DNA of 64,000 nucleotides from Allobosea sp. WAO (GTDB lineage: Bacteria; Pseudomonadota; Alphaproteobacteria; Rhizobiales; Beijerinckiaceae). Each line of letters starts with the position of its first letter. Position 1 is the first letter of the stretch. The stretch spans positions 707,711 to 771,710 of the forward strand of contig NZ_JXTJ01000008.1 of the NCBI RefSeq assembly GCF_001509835.1, read 5' to 3'. The notes beneath the pieces were generated by a model that saw nothing but the letters and a program-made list of their open reading frames with translations, ran no database searches and was not told where the DNA came from. The position numbers and the translations under genes are program-made. Shown piece by piece: positions 55,240 through 63,980 of this stretch.

Positions 55240-55992
55240 GTGACCGAACCCGTGCCTTCCGCCGGCCCGCCGCGCCTCAGCATCGTCGTTCCCGTGCGCA
55301 ACGAGGCGGGCAACATCGCTCCGCTGGTCGGCGACATCGAGAGCGCCTGCAGTGCGATCGCGCCGTTCGAGGTGATCTATGTCGATGACGGCTCGAGCGA
55401 CGGAACGGCGGCGGCGCTCGCCGGGCTCGCCGCGACCCGGCCCTGGCTGCGCGTCGTCCGCCATGCCCAGTCCTGTGGCCAGTCGGCCGCCGTCCGCAGC
55501 GGCGTGCGCGCGGCCCGTGCGGACATCGTCGCAACGCTCGACGGCGACGGCCAGAACGACCCGTCCTTCCTGCCGGCGATGCTGACGCAGCTCGAAGCTG
55601 CCGGGCCCGGCGTCGGTCTGATCCAGGGTCAGCGCGTCGGCCGCAAGGACACCGGCTTCAAGCGCTTCCAGTCGCGCATCGCCAACAAGGTCCGCGGCGC
55701 CGTGCTGAAGGATGCCACGCGCGACACCGGCTGCGGGCTGAAATGCTTCCGCCGCGAAGCCTATCTCGCTCTGCCCTATTTCGATGCGCTGCATCGCTTC
55801 ATGCCCGCGCTCATCGTGCGCGAGGGCTATGAGGTCGCGCATCATGACGTGCGCGACCGGCAGCGCATCAGCGGGGTCTCGAATTACGGCTTCTTCGACC
55901 GGCTCTGGGTCGGCATGCTCGACCTGATGGGCGTATGGTGGCTGATCAGGCGCCGCAAGAGGGTGCCGCAGATCGTAGCGGAGGCGCGCTGA
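55240..55992 (+). CDS. Polyprenyl-phosphate glycosyltransferase (DPM1/ArnC/RgtE-like GT2)
   Basis: A GT2 enzyme of about 250 residues that makes polyprenyl-phosphate sugar donors. Motifs: SIVVPVRNEAGNI, YVDDGSSDGT, LDGDGQNDP (DxD) and the downstream RDTGCGLKCFRRE and YFDALHRFMP. It lacks the two C-terminal helices of ArnC, as DPM1-type enzymes do. I chose the GTG at 55240, since the TTG at 55198 has no ribosome site; both are possible. The next gene overlaps (TGATG). Confidence 0.88.
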   Translation: MTEPVPSAGPPRLSIVVPVRNEAGNIAPLVGDIESACSAIAPFEVIYVDDGSSDGTAAALAGLAATRPWLRVVRHAQSCGQSAAVRSGVRAARADIVATLDGDGQNDPSFLPAMLTQLEAAGPGVGLIQGQRVGRKDTGFKRFQSRIANKVRGAVLKDATRDTGCGLKCFRREAYLALPYFDALHRFMPALIVREGYEVAHHDVRDRQRISGVSNYGFFDRLWVGMLDLMGVWWLIRRRKRVPQIVAEAR

Positions 55993-56336
55993 TGCTCGTC
56001 GACCTGCAGAACATGATCGGAGACTATTTCCACGACGTCTTCGTCAACAATGTCGACTGGTGGGTGCTGCTCGGCGTCGTCGCGCAGGGCCTCTTCACCA
56101 TGCGCTTCGTGGTGCAGTGGATCGCCAGCGAGAAGGCGCAGCGCTCGGTCGTGCCGATGACCTTCTGGTGGTTCTCGATCGGCGGCGGCGCGCTGCTGCT
56201 GGTCTATGCGCTCTACCGGCGCGACCCGGTCTTCATCCTCGGCCAGGGTTTTGGCCTGTTCGTCTACCTGCGCAACCTGCAATTCGTCCTGCGCGCCAAG
56301 GCGCGCGGCGAGGATACGAACTCCGGACCGGGCTGA
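55992..56336 (+). CDS. Lipid A biosynthesis N-terminal domain (LAB_N) protein
   Basis: A 114-residue inner-membrane protein with three helices that matches the LAB_N domain: VVAQGLFTMRFVVQWIASEKA, SVVPMTFWWFSIGGGALLLVYA, and DPVFILGQGFGLFVYLRNL. The domain is found beside LpxB or polyprenyl-phosphate sugar genes and probably helps transport the lipid-linked sugar (small-multidrug-resistance-like fold). It overlaps the GT2 gene upstream. Confidence 0.9.
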   Translation: MLVDLQNMIGDYFHDVFVNNVDWWVLLGVVAQGLFTMRFVVQWIASEKAQRSVVPMTFWWFSIGGGALLLVYALYRRDPVFILGQGFGLFVYLRNLQFVLRAKARGEDTNSGPG

Positions 56337-56345
56337 GCGGCATCG

Positions 56346-56376
56346 TCCGGGCGCCGCGTTCGACGAGGCGCCCGGA
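56346..56376. terminator. Inverted repeat between convergent genes
   Basis: TCCGGGCGCC (56346-56355) and GGCGCCCGGA (56367-56376), perfect over ten pairs with an 11-base loop. No T-tract. It lies between the glycolipid cassette and the convergent lyase gene and may end both. Confidence 0.6.
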
Positions 56377-56408
56377 GCGGACTTGGTCCGGCCCGAGATC
56401 GGTCCACT

Positions 56409-57599
56409 TCAGCCTGCTGCCCTCAGCCGCGCAAAGCCGGCATCGAGGTCTTCCTTGAGGTCCTCGAGATCCTCCAGCCCGATATGCAGGCGGATCGTCG
56501 GCCCGGCGAAGCCCGGCTTGGTCGCCGTGCGGTAGGCCGTGCAGTCGAAGGGCAGGACGAGGCTTTCATAGCCGCCCCAGGACGCGCCCATGCCGAACAG
56601 GGAGAGCCCGTCGAGCATGGCCGCGACCGCCTTGGTCGCGACCGGCTTCAATTCGATCGCGAACAGCGAGGAGGCGCCGGTGAAGTCGCGCTTCCAGATC
56701 GCATGGCCGGGGTCGCTCGGCAGGGCAGGGTGCAGCACGCGCGCGACTTCCGGGCGCGCGGCGAGCCAGTTCGCCATCTCGATGCCGGCCGGCATCTGCT
56801 CCTTCAGGCGGACATGCATGGTGCGGATGCCGCGCAGCGTCAGGAAGGCGTCCTCGGGCGCAATGATCACGCCGAGGGTCTCCCAGGCCTCGCGCAGGCG
56901 CTTGTAGAGCTCGGGCGTGCGGGCCGAGACCGTTCCGATCAGCACGTCGGAATGGCCGGCATAGTACTTCGTGCCAGCCTGGACCGAGAGGTCGACGCCG
57001 AATTTGTGGGCATCGAAGAAGAGCGGCGTCGCCCAGGTGTTGTCCATCAGGACCAGCACGTCGCGGGCATGGGCCGCCTCGATGATCGCCGGGATGTCCT
57101 GCATCTCGAAGGTCTGCGAGCCCGGCGCCTCGGTCCAGACCGCCTTGGTGTTCGGTTTGAACAGGCCGGCAATTCCGGCGCCGATGGCGGGGTCGTAATA
57201 GGTGACCTCGACCCCCATCCGCTTCAGCATCTTGTCGCAGAATATGCGGGTCGGTCGGTAGACGCTGTCCGTCACCAGAAGGTGATCGCCGGAGGAGAGC
57301 ACGGCCAGCATCGGCAAGGTGCAGGCGAGAAGCCCGGACGGGCAGACCACGGTACCGGCGCCGCCTTCCATGGTGTTCAGCGCCGCCAGCAGGGCGTCGA
57401 TCGTCGGGTTGCCCTGGGTGCCATAGGTGTAGCGCGCCTTGCGGACCATGAAGTCTTCCATGTTCGGATAGACGACGGTCGACCCCCGGACGATAGGCGG
57501 ATTGACGAAGCCATAGGAATCGGCCGGATCGCGGCCGGCAAGGACAAGGCGGGTCTTCTCGCGCAGGCGCGAGAATTCGGGCGATGACAGCTTTTTCAT
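56409..57599 (-). CDS. metC: Cystathionine beta-lyase
   Basis: A 396-residue PLP enzyme of the Cys/Met metabolism family that splits cystathionine into homocysteine, pyruvate and ammonia. The PLP lysine lies in QAGTKYYAGHSDVLIG; the nearby LMDNTWATPLFF and YGTQGNPT motifs are typical of the MetC group found in alphaproteobacteria. Related family members (gamma-lyases) cannot be fully excluded. It is divergent from the first aapJ across 267 bases. Confidence 0.9.
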   Translation of the reverse strand: MKKLSSPEFSRLREKTRLVLAGRDPADSYGFVNPPIVRGSTVVYPNMEDFMVRKARYTYGTQGNPTIDALLAALNTMEGGAGTVVCPSGLLACTLPMLAVLSSGDHLLVTDSVYRPTRIFCDKMLKRMGVEVTYYDPAIGAGIAGLFKPNTKAVWTEAPGSQTFEMQDIPAIIEAAHARDVLVLMDNTWATPLFFDAHKFGVDLSVQAGTKYYAGHSDVLIGTVSARTPELYKRLREAWETLGVIIAPEDAFLTLRGIRTMHVRLKEQMPAGIEMANWLAARPEVARVLHPALPSDPGHAIWKRDFTGASSLFAIELKPVATKAVAAMLDGLSLFGMGASWGGYESLVLPFDCTAYRTATKPGFAGPTIRLHIGLEDLEDLKEDLDAGFARLRAAG

Positions 57600-57866
57600 G
57601 GGATCTCGGCCGGGCCGCGGGGCAGGAATCGGGGTCGGTCACACTTGACCACCCCCCGAAACTCGCATGTGATGTTTGAGGTGAAAAGAGGCAGGCGCGC
57701 AGGGGAGCCGTTGCTTGACGCTCATGGGTCGCTCTGGCAATCGACCGACGCCGGACACCACTCAGGAGTTGTGCATCAAACGGGACAACCAAGTCGCGAC
57801 GATGCCAGGTTACCGGCACGTTCCCATCGGCAGTTGCCGGTGGGGAAACCAATGGGAGAGAGTACT
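57600..57866 (+). promoter_or_regulatory. Leader of the aap operon
   Basis: Divergent region between metC and the first aapJ. It holds a TTGACG (57715-57720) that might be a -35 box, and a hairpin ACCGGCA (57812-57818) / TGCCGGT (57835-57841) just before the ribosome site GGGAGAGAG. I cannot assign a -10 with confidence. Confidence 0.45.
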
Positions 57867-58892
57867 ATGAAAAAGATCATGGCAGCCGCGGTCGCCGGGC
57901 TGGGCTTGGCGTTCGCCGCGACGACGGCGCAGGCGCAGGCGCCACAGACCCTGGCCCAGGTGAAGAGCCGCAATACCTTGAACTGCGGCTCCAACACCGG
58001 CCTTGCCGGTTTCGGCCTGCCGGATGCGCAGGGCAACTGGGTCGGTCTCGACGTCGATCTCTGCCGCGCGATCTCGGCGACGATCTTCAACGATCCGACC
58101 AAGATCAAGTTCATCCCGCTTTCGGCCAAGGACCGCTTCACCGCGCTGCAGTCCGGCGAAGTCGACGTGCTCGTTCGCAATTCGACCTGGACGATGTCGC
58201 GCGACACCGCTCTCGGCCTGCTCTTCACCGGCGTGAACTACTATGACGGCCAGGGCTTCATGGTCCGCAAGAAGCTCGGCGTCACCTCGGCGCTGCAGCT
58301 CTCCGGCGCCTCGGTCTGCACCCAGCAGGGCACCACGACCGAGCTCAACCTCGCCGACTTCTTCCGCGCCAACAACCTGAAGTACGAGGTCGTCGCCTTC
58401 GCCACCTCGGACGAGACGGTCAAGGCCTATGACTCCGGCCGCTGCGACGCCTTCACCACCGACGCCTCCGGCCTCTATGCCGAGCGCCTGAAGCTGACCG
58501 CGCCGGACGACCACATGGTCCTGCCCGAGATCATCTCGAAGGAGCCGCTCGGACCGGCGACGCGCAACACCGACGCGCAGTGGTTCAACCTGGTGAAGTG
58601 GGTGCACTTCGCCATGGTGAATGCCGAGGAACTCGGCGTGACCAAGGCCAATGTCGACGAGATGCTGAAGTCGCCGAACCCGGAGATCAAGCGCCTGCTC
58701 GGCACCGAGGGCAAGTTCGGCGAGGCCATCGGCCTGACGCCCGACTGGGCCTACCGGATCATCAAGCATGTCGGCAATTACGGCGAGAGCTTCGACAAGA
58801 ACGTCGGCCAGGGCTCGCTCTTGAAGATCGCCCGCGGCCAGAACGCGCTCTGGACCAAGGGCGGCCTGCAATACGCCCCGCCGGTGCGTTGA
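57867..58892 (+). CDS. aapJ: General L-amino acid ABC transporter binding protein, copy 1
   Basis: A 341-residue periplasmic binding protein of the AapJ/BztA family that collects many L-amino acids. It has a signal peptide (cleavage near TTAQAQ), and typical blocks QGNWVGLDVDLCRAIS, VRNSTWTMSRDTALGL, GTTTELNLADFF and GRCDAFTTDASGLYAERL. The start at 57867 has GGGAG upstream; an ATG at 57852 is an alternative. It is followed by a strong hairpin and two more aapJ copies. It is closest to copy 3. Confidence 0.95.
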   Translation: MKKIMAAAVAGLGLAFAATTAQAQAPQTLAQVKSRNTLNCGSNTGLAGFGLPDAQGNWVGLDVDLCRAISATIFNDPTKIKFIPLSAKDRFTALQSGEVDVLVRNSTWTMSRDTALGLLFTGVNYYDGQGFMVRKKLGVTSALQLSGASVCTQQGTTTELNLADFFRANNLKYEVVAFATSDETVKAYDSGRCDAFTTDASGLYAERLKLTAPDDHMVLPEIISKEPLGPATRNTDAQWFNLVKWVHFAMVNAEELGVTKANVDEMLKSPNPEIKRLLGTEGKFGEAIGLTPDWAYRIIKHVGNYGESFDKNVGQGSLLKIARGQNALWTKGGLQYAPPVR

Positions 58893-58899
58893 TCTGATC

Positions 58900-58929
58900 G
58901 GGGCGGCTGCTTCCGGCAGCCGCCCCTTT
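58900..58929 (+). terminator. Hairpin after the first aapJ
   Basis: GGGGCGGCTGC (58900-58910) and GCAGCCGCCCC (58916-58926) around TTCCG, followed by only three T residues. It may partly terminate or protect the mRNA, so that copy 1 is made in excess over the permease, as is common for binding protein genes. Confidence 0.75.
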
Positions 58930-59007
58930 CTGCCTCCGGAAATGCTGAGAAAGCTGGTTTGCGCGGGCCGGGTGGGCCGGCCTTTGCCAGTCGACAGAGA
59001 GCGGGCC

Positions 59008-59034
59008 GAACCCGTTCCACGAGACAGGGGAAAG
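59008..59034 (+). repeat. Shared leader element, copy before the second aapJ
   Basis: GAACCCGTTCC (59008-59018) then ACAGGGGAAAG (59024-59034), directly upstream of the start. GAGCGGG (58999-59005) can pair with CCCGTTC (59011-59017) through one G-U. The same element occurs before the third aapJ. Confidence 0.7.
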
Positions 59035-59036
59035 GC

Positions 59037-60056
59037 ATGATCAGAATTATCAGCGCGGCGCTGCTCGTCGTCGCCAGCGTATTCGGCACCGCGCATGCGC
59101 AGGCACCCCGGACTCTCGAACAGGTCAAGAGCCGCGGCGCGCTGAACTGCGGCGCCAATCCCGGCCTCATCGGCTTCGGCGCGCCCGACGCGCAGGGCAA
59201 CTGGAGTGGGCTCGACGTCGAGTACTGCCGCGCCATCGCCGCTGCGATCTTCGGTGATGCCTCCAAGGTCAAGTTCATCCCGCTCTCGGCCAATGACCGC
59301 TTCAAGGCGCTGCTGGCCGGAGAGGTCGACGTGCTGATCCGCAATTCGACCTGGACGATCTCGAACGACACGCCGCCCGGCCTGCTCTTCGTCGGCGTCA
59401 ACTACTATGACGGCCAGGGGATCATGGTTCGCCGCAAGCTCGGCGCGACGTCGGTTATGCAGCTCTCCGGCGCCTCGATCTGCGCCCAGCGCGGCACCAC
59501 CACCGAGCTCAACCTCGCCGACTACTTCCGCGTCAACAAGCTGAAGTACAAGCTGGTTTCCTTCGATACCGGCGCCGAGACGATCAAGGCCTATGACGCC
59601 GGCCGCTGCGACGCCTTCACCACCGACGCATCGTCCCTCTATGCCGAGCGCCTGAAGCTGACGGCGCCGGACGATCACATGGTGCTGCTGGAGATCATCT
59701 CGAAGGAGCCTCTCGGTCCTTTGACGCGCGACAACGACTCGCAATGGTTCAAGCTGGTGAGGTGGGTGCACTTCGCCATGCTGAATGCCGAGGAGCTCGG
59801 CGTCACCAAGGCGAATGTCGACCAGATGCTGAAGTCGGAAAATCCCGAGATCAAGCGCCTGCTCGGCGTCGACGGCGCGTTCGGCGAGGGGCTCGGCTTG
59901 ACCAAGGACTGGGCCTACCGGATCATCAAGCATGTCGGGAATTACGGCGAGAGCTTCGAGCGCACCGTCGGCAACCGCTCGGTCCTGAAGATGATGCGCG
60001 GCCAGAACGCGCTTTGGACAAGCGGCGGCCTGCAATATGCGCCGCCGATCCGGTGA
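59037..60056 (+). CDS. aapJ: General L-amino acid ABC transporter binding protein, copy 2 (divergent)
   Basis: A 339-residue AapJ-family protein with signal peptide (near GTAHAQ). It is the most divergent of the three: the loop STWTMSRDT of copies 1 and 3 reads STWTISNDT here (Arg to Asn at a position that in this family contacts or shapes the ligand site), CTQQG becomes CAQRG, and VLPEIIS becomes VLLEIIS. This suggests a changed ligand range. The ribosome site is AGGGGAAAGGC. Confidence 0.94.
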   Translation: MIRIISAALLVVASVFGTAHAQAPRTLEQVKSRGALNCGANPGLIGFGAPDAQGNWSGLDVEYCRAIAAAIFGDASKVKFIPLSANDRFKALLAGEVDVLIRNSTWTISNDTPPGLLFVGVNYYDGQGIMVRRKLGATSVMQLSGASICAQRGTTTELNLADYFRVNKLKYKLVSFDTGAETIKAYDAGRCDAFTTDASSLYAERLKLTAPDDHMVLLEIISKEPLGPLTRDNDSQWFKLVRWVHFAMLNAEELGVTKANVDQMLKSENPEIKRLLGVDGAFGEGLGLTKDWAYRIIKHVGNYGESFERTVGNRSVLKMMRGQNALWTSGGLQYAPPIR

Positions 60057-60170
60057 ACTGAGACGGGAGCGGACGCCCCAGTTCCGTACGCTCCAAAGGC
60101 CTTTCTCGTTGCTGTCAGGAAAGGAGACCGAGCGGACCGGGGGCTGGTCCGGGACTTGCTAGCTAACCGA

Positions 60171-60207
60171 GAACGGGCAGGAACCCGTTCCGAAAAACAG
60201 GGGAAAG
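60171..60207 (+). repeat. Shared leader element, copy before the third aapJ
   Basis: GAACCCGTTCC (60181-60191) then ACAGGGGAAAG (60197-60207). GAACGGG (60171-60177) pairs perfectly with CCCGTTC (60184-60190). It is the counterpart of the element at 59008-59034; the hairpin is kept although the loop and one stem base changed. Confidence 0.7.
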
Positions 60208-60211
60208 CAAG

Positions 60212-61237
60212 ATGAAGAAGCTCATGGGCGCGGCGCTGATCGCCGCCGCCGGCGTGATTGGAGTCTCTGCTGCGCAGGCGCAGGGCGGCGGCATGCTGGC
60301 TCAGGTCAAGAGCAAGGGAGTGCTCACCTGTGGTGTCGGCCCCGGCCTCGCCGGTTTCGGAATGCCCGACGCGCAAGGCAACTGGAGCGGCCTCGACGTC
60401 GATCTCTGCCGGGCGATCTCCGCGGCGATCTTCAACGACCCGTCCAAGGTCAAGTTCATCCCGCTCTCGTCGAAGGACCGCTTCACCGCGTTGCAATCGG
60501 GCGAGGTCGACCTGCTCTCGCGCAACACGACCTGGACGATGTCGCGCGACACCTCGCTCGGCCTGAACTTCGCGGGCGTCAACTACTATGACGGCCAGGG
60601 CTTCATGGTCCGCAAGAAGCTCGGCGTCGACTCGGCGATGAAGCTCGAAGGCGCTTCGGTGTGCACCCAGCAGGGCACCACGACCGAGCTCAACCTCGCC
60701 GACTTCTTCCGCACCAACAAGATGAAGTACGAGGTCGTCGCCTTCGCCAGCAATGACGAGACCGTCAAGGCCTATGAATCCGGACGCTGCGACGCCTTCA
60801 CCACCGATGCGTCGGGCCTCTACGCCGAGCGGCTGAAGCTCAGCGTCCCCACCGATCACATCGTGCTGCCGGAGATCATCTCGAAGGAGCCGCTCGGGCC
60901 GGTCGTCCGCCATGGCGACGATCTCTGGCTCGACGTCGTCAAATGGACTTACAACGCCATGCTGAATGCCGAGGAACTCGGCATCACCAAAGCCAATGTC
61001 GACGAGATGCTGAAATCCGAGAATCCCGAGATCAAGCGCTTGGTCGGCACCGAGGGCAAGTTCGGCGAAGCGATCGGCCTGACCAATGACTGGGCCTACC
61101 GGATCGTCAAGCATGTCGGCAATTACGGCGAGAGCTTTGAGCGCAATGTCGGCATGGGCTCGCTTCTGAAGATCGCGCGCGGCCAGAACGCGCTCTGGAC
61201 CAAGGGAGGCCTGCAATACGCGCCGCCGATCCGGTGA
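60212..61237 (+). CDS. aapJ: General L-amino acid ABC transporter binding protein, copy 3
   Basis: A 341-residue AapJ-family protein with signal peptide (near SAAQAQ). The ligand loop reads SRNTTWTMSRDTSLG and the region after EPLGPVVRHGDDLWLDVVKW differs from the other two copies, so its ligand preference may also differ. It lies just before aapQ, the usual place of aapJ, so it may be the ancestral copy. Confidence 0.95.
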   Translation: MKKLMGAALIAAAGVIGVSAAQAQGGGMLAQVKSKGVLTCGVGPGLAGFGMPDAQGNWSGLDVDLCRAISAAIFNDPSKVKFIPLSSKDRFTALQSGEVDLLSRNTTWTMSRDTSLGLNFAGVNYYDGQGFMVRKKLGVDSAMKLEGASVCTQQGTTTELNLADFFRTNKMKYEVVAFASNDETVKAYESGRCDAFTTDASGLYAERLKLSVPTDHIVLPEIISKEPLGPVVRHGDDLWLDVVKWTYNAMLNAEELGITKANVDEMLKSENPEIKRLVGTEGKFGEAIGLTNDWAYRIVKHVGNYGESFERNVGMGSLLKIARGQNALWTKGGLQYAPPIR

Positions 61238-61382
61238 GCTGAATTACCGCGGCGCGCTGCCTTCGGGCCGTGCGCCGTCCACCTTGTCTCCACTTGGGTG
61301 AGCCGGATAAAAATGGCCGCGATCGGTCCCTGCAGGGAGCGATTTCGGACCTCGGCCGCCAGATCAAAAAAGGGCGTCAGAC

Positions 61383-62576
61383 GTGTCCACAACCTCCACG
61401 GAGCCGGTCCGACCGGGCAGAGCATCGCTCCTCTACGACCCCAAGATAAGGGGTTATGTCTATCAGCTGGCCTTGCTCGCCATTGTTGGTTTCCTGATCT
61501 ACTCGGCCGCGTCCAACGCCATCGAGAACCTGCGGGCGCAGAAGATCGCCTCGGGCTTCGGCTTCTGGCACAATGCCTCGGGCTTCGACGTCAATCAGAA
61601 GCTGATCCCCTACGACGCCTCGACCGGCACCTACGGCCGGGCCTTCTATGTCGGCCTGCTCAACACGCTGCTCGTCGCCGCGATCGGCATCGTGCTCTCG
61701 ACCTTCCTCGGCTTCTTCGTCGGCGTTGCACGGCTCTCGACCAACTGGGTCGTGGCGAAGATCGCGATGGTCTATGTCGAGGTCATCCGCAACCTGCCGC
61801 TGCTGCTGCAATTGTTCTTCTGGTACAATGCGGTGCTGAAGCCGCTGCCCAATCCGCGCCAGTCGATCCAGCTGCCGGCGGGTTTCCTGCTCAACAATCG
61901 CGGCCTCTATATTCCCGATCCGCATCTCGGCCCCGGCGGCAGCCTGATCGTCTGGGCCTTCCTGCTCGGCATCGTCGCGACGCTGGTTTTCCGGCACTGG
62001 GCCCGCAAGCAGCAGGCTGCGACGGGCAAGCAATATCCGATCGGGCTCGTCGCCCTCGGCCTGATCGTGGTCCTGCCCCTGCTGATCTATTTCGTCACCG
62101 GGCGCCCGGTCTCCTTCGTCTATCCGGAGCTCGCCGGCTTCAATCTGCGCGGCGGCATCCAGATCTTCCCGGAGTTCGTGGCGCTGCTGCTCGGCCTGAC
62201 CACCTATACGGCCGGCTTCATCGCCGAGGTTGTGCGAGCCGGCATCCTCGCGGTCTCAAAGGGCCAGACCGAGGCCGCCAACGCGCTCGGGCTGAGGGCT
62301 GGGCCAACGCTCAAGCTGGTGGTGATCCCGCAGGCGATGCGCGTCATCATCCCGCCGCTGACCTCGAACTACCTCAACCTGACCAAGAATTCCTCGCTCG
62401 CGGTTGCGATCGGCTATCCCGACCTGGTCCAGGTCTTCACCGGCACGGTGTTGAACCAGACCGGCCAGGCGGTCGAGGTCGTCGCCATCACCATGGCGGT
62501 CTACCTGACGATCTCGCTGGTAACGTCGCTGTTCATGAATATCTACAACCGGCGCATGGCGCTGGTCGAACGGTGA
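61383..62576 (+). CDS. aapQ: General L-amino acid ABC transporter permease AapQ
   Basis: A 397-residue inner-membrane permease of the His/Glu/Gln transporter family. GTG start, with AGGGC upstream. The early helix IYSAASNAIENLRAQ and the long periplasmic insertion are typical of AapQ/BztB. The EAA loop that contacts the ATPase is seen in TEAANALGLRAGPTLKLVVIPQA. A 145-base spacer after aapJ copy 3 shows no clear terminator. Pairs with AapM. Confidence 0.95.
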   Translation: MSTTSTEPVRPGRASLLYDPKIRGYVYQLALLAIVGFLIYSAASNAIENLRAQKIASGFGFWHNASGFDVNQKLIPYDASTGTYGRAFYVGLLNTLLVAAIGIVLSTFLGFFVGVARLSTNWVVAKIAMVYVEVIRNLPLLLQLFFWYNAVLKPLPNPRQSIQLPAGFLLNNRGLYIPDPHLGPGGSLIVWAFLLGIVATLVFRHWARKQQAATGKQYPIGLVALGLIVVLPLLIYFVTGRPVSFVYPELAGFNLRGGIQIFPEFVALLLGLTTYTAGFIAEVVRAGILAVSKGQTEAANALGLRAGPTLKLVVIPQAMRVIIPPLTSNYLNLTKNSSLAVAIGYPDLVQVFTGTVLNQTGQAVEVVAITMAVYLTISLVTSLFMNIYNRRMALVER

Positions 62577-62586
62577 GGGCGCCCCG

Positions 62587-63966
62587 ATGACCGATGCAAC
62601 CACCGAACTCGCCCCCTACGCCTTCGTCCGCAAGGAAACGCTCGAGCAGCAGGCGGCGCCACTTTCCGTCGCCGGGCCGCTGGCCTGGGTCCGCAACAAC
62701 TTGTTCTCCGGGCCGGTGAACACGCTGCTGACGCTGCTTTGCGTCTACATCGTCGCGACGACCCTGCCCGAGCTCATCCGCTTCTATTTCATCGATGCTG
62801 TCTGGACCGGCGCGAACCGGGATGCCTGCCTCGCCGACAAGGTCGGCCGGCCGGTCGGCGCCTGCTGGGCCTATGTCGGCGACCGCCTGCAGTACTTCAT
62901 CTACGGCTCCTATCCGATCAGCGAGCGCTGGCGGGTCAACATCGTCTTCGCCCTGTTCGCGATCGGCGTGGTCTGGATGCTCTGGAATCAGGCGCCGAAG
63001 AAGAAGCTCGGCCTGTTCTACTTCTTCGTGCTGATGCCGATCGCCGCCTATGTGCTGCTGCTCGGCGGCGCCGGTGCCGAGCGCCTGCTGCGCAACGGCA
63101 TGATCGTGTCGCTGGTGCTCGCGGCGATCTACGCCGTGCTCTCCTTCGCGCCGCAGCTGGTCGGCTTCTATCTCGGCTCGGCCAACCTCGCTGTGGTCCA
63201 GGAAGCTTCGCCGCTGAAGCGCTTCTCCGGTCCCAAGCAGTTGGTTCTGTTCGCGCTGGTCGTCTTCGTGCTGCTCGGCCTGCTGGCAAGTTCCATCGGC
63301 CTGCCGCGCGTCGATACCGGTCTCTGGGGCGGCATGACGGTGACCTTCCTGATCGCGGCGGTCGGCATCGTCTTCTCGCTGCCCTTCGGCGTGGTGCTCG
63401 CCTTGGGCCGACGCTCGAAGCTGCCGATCATCCAGCTGCTCTCGGTAATCTTCATCGAATTCGTGCGCGGCGTGCCGCTGATCACCGTGCTGTTCATGGC
63501 CAACACCATGCTGCCGCTGTTCGTGCCGCAGGAATGGTCGCCGGACCGGTTGCTGCGGCCGTTGGTCGGCGTCGCCATGTTCGCCGCCGCCTATATGGCG
63601 GAGGTGATCCGCGGCGGCCTGCAGGCGATGCCCAAGGGCCAGTACGAAGGCGCGATGTCGCTCGGCCTCGGCTACTGGAGCATGATGCGGCTGATCATCC
63701 TGCCGCAGGCACTGCGCATCGTGATCCCGGGCATCGTCAACACCTTCATCGGGCTGTTCAAGGATACGACGCTGGTCACCATCGTCGGCATCTTCGACTT
63801 CCTGCGCACCATCGAGGCGACCCTGGTCGATCCGACCTGGGCGACACCGACCACCCGCGCGACAGGCTATGCCTTCGCTGCGATCTTTTATTTCCTGTGC
63901 TGTTGGGGCATGTCTCGCTATTCGATCTCGGTCGAGAAGCGGCTCGCCGCCGGCCAGAAGCGTTGA
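62587..63966 (+). CDS. aapM: General L-amino acid ABC transporter permease AapM
   Basis: A 459-residue inner-membrane permease, longer than AapQ, as usual for AapM/BztC. The EAA-type motif is YEGAMSLGLGYWSMMRLIILPQA. An FVRGVPLITVLFMANTMLP segment is family-typical. It begins 10 bases after aapQ; aapP follows after 14 bases. Confidence 0.95.
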   Translation: MTDATTELAPYAFVRKETLEQQAAPLSVAGPLAWVRNNLFSGPVNTLLTLLCVYIVATTLPELIRFYFIDAVWTGANRDACLADKVGRPVGACWAYVGDRLQYFIYGSYPISERWRVNIVFALFAIGVVWMLWNQAPKKKLGLFYFFVLMPIAAYVLLLGGAGAERLLRNGMIVSLVLAAIYAVLSFAPQLVGFYLGSANLAVVQEASPLKRFSGPKQLVLFALVVFVLLGLLASSIGLPRVDTGLWGGMTVTFLIAAVGIVFSLPFGVVLALGRRSKLPIIQLLSVIFIEFVRGVPLITVLFMANTMLPLFVPQEWSPDRLLRPLVGVAMFAAAYMAEVIRGGLQAMPKGQYEGAMSLGLGYWSMMRLIILPQALRIVIPGIVNTFIGLFKDTTLVTIVGIFDFLRTIEATLVDPTWATPTTRATGYAFAAIFYFLCCWGMSRYSISVEKRLAAGQKR

Positions 63967-63980
63967 GGAGGACCACAATC

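Noticed and set aside
53278..55845. Very long minus-strand open frame of 855 codons opposite the GT39 and GT2 genes
   Set aside because: It mirrors the plus-strand genes, has Arg/Gln/Glu-biased composition typical of antisense frames in GC-rich DNA, and no family motif. The plus-strand proteins have clear motifs and ribosome sites.
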